Origin: Maratus speciosus
Taxonomy: Eukaryota; Arthropoda; Arachnida; Araneae; Salticidae
Assembly: GCA_963932465.1 (NCBI GenBank)
Contig: OZ010795.1
Coordinates: forward strand, 476,026,806 to 476,090,805
Reading direction: 5' to 3'
Length of the DNA: 64,000 nt
The position numbers and the translations under genes are program-made. Below the pieces are notes generated by a model. It saw only the letters and a program-made list of their open reading frames with translations, was not told the origin of the DNA and did not search any database. Of this stretch, positions 59,399-64,000 are shown piece after piece (positions within the stretch are counted from its first letter, which is position 1; the number at the start of each line of letters is the position of its first letter).

Positions 59399-61010
59399 GG
59401 GGAGATGGGGGCACATGTGAACTGTTCGCATAAATATAGCTTTTTCTCATAACTGGATTAATTTCGATAAACAAAAACTACTTAATATAGTAAACAGAAC
59501 TTTCTTTTGCACATGGTATTTTTTTCAAAATCACCTCTATAGTTCTTCTTACATTTTTTAATAGTTTTATAAAGTCAAAAAATTGTTCACATGTGCCCCA
59601 TCAGCGGGGTAGTTGTGAACACACGTGGGGCACATGTGAACACAAGGGAAAAATATCCTTTAATGTGCTTTTTATTCCTTTATTCATTTGTCATAGTAAT
59701 CATTAGTTATATTACCTTTTAAATTCACCATAAAGAAAAATATATATGTATATTTCTCTAGTTTCTGAATGATATGTTTAAGCAAAAGATTATAAAATGA
59801 AAATAAGTAGATTTGGTGGGGAGAGTCTTAGATGATTCATTAAGTATTGTTGCAATAAAATAAAAAAATAAAGAAGCAATTTAAAGAAAGAAATTAAAAT
59901 TTTTAAATTTTGTTTAAGGGTTTTTGTTTCGGGGAAATTTTAGGGAGGGGGCATTTACATACTATTTATCGGAAATCTGCTGAAATACGAAAGATTCTCA
60001 CTCCTGTATTTGCCTTATTTTCTTGTAAATTATAGATAAAGAAGGGTTTTTTAATAATTAAAAAAAATCTCGACTATAACCCCCCCCCCAACTTCTTTTG
60101 CTTTTGAAAGAGGGGGGGGGGGTACAATCGGGATTTTACGGTAGTTATCAGTTTAAAAATTGCACTTTCTTAAAATATTACTGGTATCTATCTCCATTCA
60201 AAGCATCATATACATAAATGTTTTAGAGATGGCAGTAAGCCATCATTGCAAGGTTAGAACAAATGTAAAAGAAAAATTTGCAAAGTTGTTCAAAGTAATA
60301 CTTTTGTATTAACAATGCATAAAAAATATTGCTGTAAACCGTTTAGTAAAATAATATATAACACTTATTGCATTTTAGAAAACATTAAATTTATTTAAAG
60401 TACAATTGAACGTAGACGAGCCTGTTGTTCTTTATGTATTTGCTGAAAGATGTGTTTGTGTAAGTTTCAATACAAAATCAACTTTGTGAGAGGAAAATAT
60501 CTTCAATTTCAGGAAAATTGTAGATAATGGAACTGACATTATCTCTCATTAAGTTAACTGAAAGAAACAGAATCACAGAATGATTATTGGGGTACTTATG
60601 AAGTGTTCATATCTGCCCCAACTGGCCTGTTCACAAGTGCCCCACATTGCTGCTTCTGTTAAATTGATGAATAATTAACATTTCTCAATTTTAGAAGAAA
60701 AAGAATTTTATCAAAAATGTTTATTAGTATTCATAGTATATGGTAAAACACTCAAATTCAAATAAATGAATAAATAAATAAAATTATTCGCTTATGAACT
60801 TGGAGCAATGATTTTACATTTGAGATCTAAAAACAGTGTTTTGGCTACAGAGGACAAACAAAATGTCATAGAGCTTCAAAAAATTTTTACCATATGTCTA
60901 CAGATGCTATCATCTTTAGTAATTTTTTTCAAATAAAAAAGCTTATAGTAACTATCGAAAAACTGCGATGTTCACATGTGCCCCGTGTTCACATGTGCCC
61001 CCATCTCCCC
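59399..61010. mobile_element. TA-flanked element with iterated CACATGTG subterminal motif, 1.6 kb
   Basis: The ends GGGGAGATGGGGGCACATGT and the complement at 60987-61010 form inverted repeats of about 24 bp. TA flanks at 59397-59398 and 61011-61012, inside element A copy 1. GGGGCACATGTGAAC or its complement recurs at 59408, 59585, 59627, 60971 and 60988, with degraded versions near 60606 and 60629. Iterated subterminal motifs commonly serve as transposase-binding sites. No transposase frame remains. Confidence 0.9.
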
Positions 61011-61076
61011 TACTATGTACACACCGAATTACATCCAAATCGGTTCATAAATACGAGAGTTACAGTGTGACAAAGG

Positions 61077-61129
<53 letters not shown>

Positions 61130-61254
61130 AATTTTGAACGGAGGGTGGTTTCGGGGTCTGGGGGTCATGATCGATGAAGATATACCAAAATTTTTTTGAA
61201 ATCGCTTTCCTCCGAACGGCTGCAATAGGTAGATTTTTGTAATGAAAGCTACCT

Positions 61255-61472
61255 AAAAATCTAATGTAAGGGCCGGTAGTTGTAGTACCACGCTTTAAAA
61301 CTTTGAATTTACATTGAATCAGAAAACTACGAATTTACACTGAATTTAAACTTACATTACAATTTTATAAAACAAGCAATCATTATCATTCGTCGGTAAC
61401 TCATACTTTGATAGATACGTTAGAAAATGCATTTATTTTTGCATTTTTGAAAACTATTTTCCAAATATAAAA
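61255..61472. other. Short spacer between element A copies 1 and 4
   Basis: AT-rich sequence containing a small direct repeat (gaatttacattgaat / gaatttacactgaat). No gene. Confidence 0.6.
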
Positions 61473-63632
61473 AGTCCTTCCGGCTAGTGCCGGGAGGAAG
61501 AGGTAGCTTTCATATTCCTTATTTTTTAAAAGCCAGCTTATATTATTCAAACACACGGAGCTCAAATTAGTGGAACCCGATTATAAAATATTAAATACTA
61601 ATTTCTGTCAATATTGAATATGAATGAGAATTTCGCGAAATTAGTCAGCATTATCAAAGCTGGTTTTATTATAGTGATTTATATTTTGTCGCCAAATTCG
61701 GTGATATTACGAATTATATTAATAATTATATTAACCCGAATTATCGGTGATAGCCCGCCATTTTAAAACAACTTAATGGGTGCAACAAAGCTCACCAATG
61801 AACTTGGTCGAGACCTTAGTAATTCCTGTGCACATACTCACTCATATCTAATTCGGTTGATATATACGAGTGCTTTTCCAGGCAAAAAATCAGATTTTTC
61901 AAAATGTCACACACATTCGAAATTCAAACTGCTATATCTCGGCCTTTTTTTTTAGATAAAGGCAAAACAAAAAATGATCCGGAATCTTTGTAACAAGCTG
62001 AAACACATAAGAAAAAAACCTTTTTCAATTTCTAAATTTCTGTACCTCATTTTAAATTAAAATGTTTTTTTTTTTATATTTAATTGACCGCCATTTTGAA
62101 ACAAGATGTCAGATGAAGTTGGCAAACGAACTCGGCCGAGGGATTGCTATGTGCTATGCACATGCCTTGTCACATACTAATCGGTTCATAAATACGCGTG
62201 TTATCGCGTGACAAAAATCAGATCGTTTCAAAATGTCAGCCACACTAAAATTTCAAAGTGCTATAACTCAACCGTCTTTTAAGATATAGACGAAACAAAA
62301 ACTGTTCCGGAATCTTCGTATCAAGCTCGAACACATAAGAAAAAAATATTTTTCGATTTATAATTTTTCTGTACTTCATTTTAAGTTTTAAACTTTTTTT
62401 TTTAATTTTAAACGGCCGACATTTTGAAACAAGATGACGTATGAAGTTGGCCAACGAACTCGGTCGAGACATTGCTATGCACTATGCACATGCCTTATCA
62501 CATCCAAATCGGTTCATAAAAACGCATATTACTGCATGACAAAAATCAGATCGTTTCAAAATGTCAGGCATGCTAGAAATTCAAAGTGCTATATCTCAGT
62601 CATTTTTTAATATATAGACGAAACTAAAAATGCTCCAGAATCTTTGTATCAAGTCCAAACACACAAGAAAAAAATATTTTTCAATGTCTAATTTTTTGTG
62701 CCTCATTTTAAATTTAATTTTTTTTAAATTTAAATGACCGCCATTTTGAAACAAGATGGCGGATGAGGCTGACCAACGAACTCGGTCGAGACATTGCTAT
62801 GTACTATGCACATTCCTTGTCACATCCAAATCGGTTCCTAAATAGGTGTATTATCACGTGACAAAAATCAGATCGTTTCAAAAGGTCAGCCATGCTAGGA
62901 ATTCAAAGCGCTATAACTCAGCCACTTTTTAAGATATAGACGAAACTAAAAATGCTCCAGAATCTTTGTATCAAGTCCAAACACACAAGAAAAAAATATT
63001 TTTCAATGTCTAATTTTTTGTGCCTCATTTTAAATTTAATTTTTTTTTAAATTTAAATGACCGCCATTTTGAAACAAGATGGCGGATGAGGCTGACCAAC
63101 GAACTCAGTCGAGACATTGCTATGTACTATGCACATTCCTTGTCACATCCAAATCGGTTCCTAAATAGGTGTATTATCACGTGACAAAAATCAGATCGTT
63201 TCAAAAGATCAGCCATGCTAGGAATTCAAAGCGCTATAACTCAGCCATTTTTTAAGATATAGACGAAACTAAAAATGCTCCAGAATCTTTGTATCAAACC
63301 CAAACACATAAAAAAAAATCTTGTCTAATTTTTTGTGCCTCATTTTAAATTTTAAATTTTTAAAATTTTTTTAAATTGCCGCCATTTTAAAACAAGATGG
63401 CGGATGCAGCTGGCCAACGAACTCGATCGAGGTACATACGAAATTTTATCCAATTCGGTTCATAAATGCGAGAGTTACAGTATGACAAAGATCATATATA
63501 TATATATCAATTTTAAACGGAGGGTGGTTTCAGGGTCTAGGGGTCATGATCGGTTAAAATATGCCAAAATTTTTCGGAATCGTTTTCCCCCGAACGGCTG
63601 CAATAGGTAGCTTTTTGTAATGAAAGCTACCT
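61473..63632 (+). mobile_element. Element A copy 4, complete and uninterrupted, 2160 bp
   Basis: Runs from AGTCCTTCCGGCTAGTGCC to the terminal hairpin AGGTAGCTTTTTG...AAAGCTACCT. It has five units with ccgccatttt-type landmarks at about 62090, 62415, 62739, 63061 and 63378. Units at about 62630-62950 and 62950-63275 are nearly identical, a recent 322-bp duplication. This copy shows the uninterrupted arrangement needed to read the nested ones. Confidence 0.92.
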
Positions 63633-64000
63633 AAAAGTACTATTTTACCAAAATACAGCTGTTTAAACTTAAACTTATTCCTGAAGTTCTATCGTTAAAC
63701 TGTATACATAACATATAAATACTTTTCGTGGGCTATTCTATACAACGATTTGGAAAGCATATTGAAAAATAAAAGATGCAGGAAATGAAGGTTTGAATTT
63801 CTGGCAGTCTTATGCAGTCAATTTGTAAAATTTATTTATGTTTTAGTTTCATAAATGAAATCTTTATCATAATCGATCTCAATTGATTGTGTAATTCATT
63901 TTAGATACTTAACACTATATCGAACTTGCACAGTATGAATTATTTTTGCAATGTAAAACTGCCAAATATTTTTCCCTCTAATTTTTAAAATGAAAATCTT
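63633..64000. other. AT-rich flank, no gene seen
   Basis: No coding frame or repeat that I can support before the window ends. Confidence 0.55.

Larger units (their letters stand above)
52791..61254 (+). mobile_element. Element A copy 1, interrupted by copy 2 and by a TA-flanked element
   Basis: Element A starts AGTCCTTCCGGCCAGTGC, soon followed by AGGTAGCTTTCAT. Tandem units of about 320 bp come next, each carrying ccgccattttgaaac, atggcgga and ccaacgaactcggtcgagac. A TA microsatellite precedes a conserved 3' part (acggagggtggtttcgg, ggtcatgatcg), and the element ends in the hairpin AGGTAG...AAAGCTACCT. Copy 1 occupies 52791-54822, 59173-59398 and 61013-61254, about 2.5 kb in total. Its sequence reads on exactly across both insertions (aaattca to aaaatgctataactcag; ggtatg-ta to ctatgtacacacc). 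No coding; all open frames fall in the repeats. Confidence 0.9.

Noticed and set aside
60968..61225. Open frames encoding YIYIYI runs
   Set aside because: These are translations of a TA microsatellite at the 3' part of element A.

Overview
This 64 kb window is about 70% A+T and looks like a gene-poor, repeat-dominated block of an animal nuclear genome. The protein relics point to an arthropod, perhaps a chelicerate: a Penelope-like retroelement with a GIY-YIG endonuclease, a BEL/Pao retroelement, and a mariner-type transposase with a DUF4817-like N-terminus. The clade is my inference from family content and is not proven. I found no intact host gene. Every protein-coding stretch I recognise belongs to a mobile element and is broken.

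Layout. 0.4-6.1 kb is a satellite array of about 40 copies of a 142-bp unit. 6.7-14.7 kb holds two copies of a non-autonomous Helitron-like element with double hairpins at the 3' end, a tRNA-derived SINE, a small TA-flanked foldback, and a 5'-truncated Penelope-like element. That element has an inverted 5' end, a piggyBac-type (TTAA) insertion and a hammerhead-ribozyme-like motif in its 3' region. 15.9-22.1 kb carries an element with internal repeats and a 3' terminal hairpin, a TA-flanked MITE, tandem duplications and a MITE with perfect 8-bp target duplications. 22.6-25.8 kb (minus strand) is a decayed BEL/Pao element. 26.1-34.6 kb is mostly elements with internal tandem repeats and 3' terminal hairpins (DINE/HINE-like architecture) plus a 1.6 kb inverted-terminal-repeat element. 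35.3-36.6 kb holds two DNA-transposon relics. 38.8-49.4 kb is a cluster of four TA-flanked elements with very long inverted repeats; two of them are palindromes of 1.8 and 1.3 kb along their whole length. The same cluster holds a hAT element with an 8-bp duplication and a second reverse-transcriptase fragment. 52.8-63.6 kb is a nest of four copies of one 2.2-2.5 kb element (element A), three of them inserted inside one another, plus a TA-flanked element carrying an iterated CACATGTG motif.

The parts do not form a pathway; they form an insertion history. Several events can be ordered from the sequence alone: element A copy 1, then copy 2 inside it, then copy 3 inside copy 2; the Penelope copy, then the TTAA element inside it; and an old repeat later split by a hAT element and a giant palindrome. 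The most distinctive observations are the shared architecture of four otherwise unrelated element families, the two giant palindromes, the recoverable nesting, and the duplicated block and mirrored edges of the satellite array.
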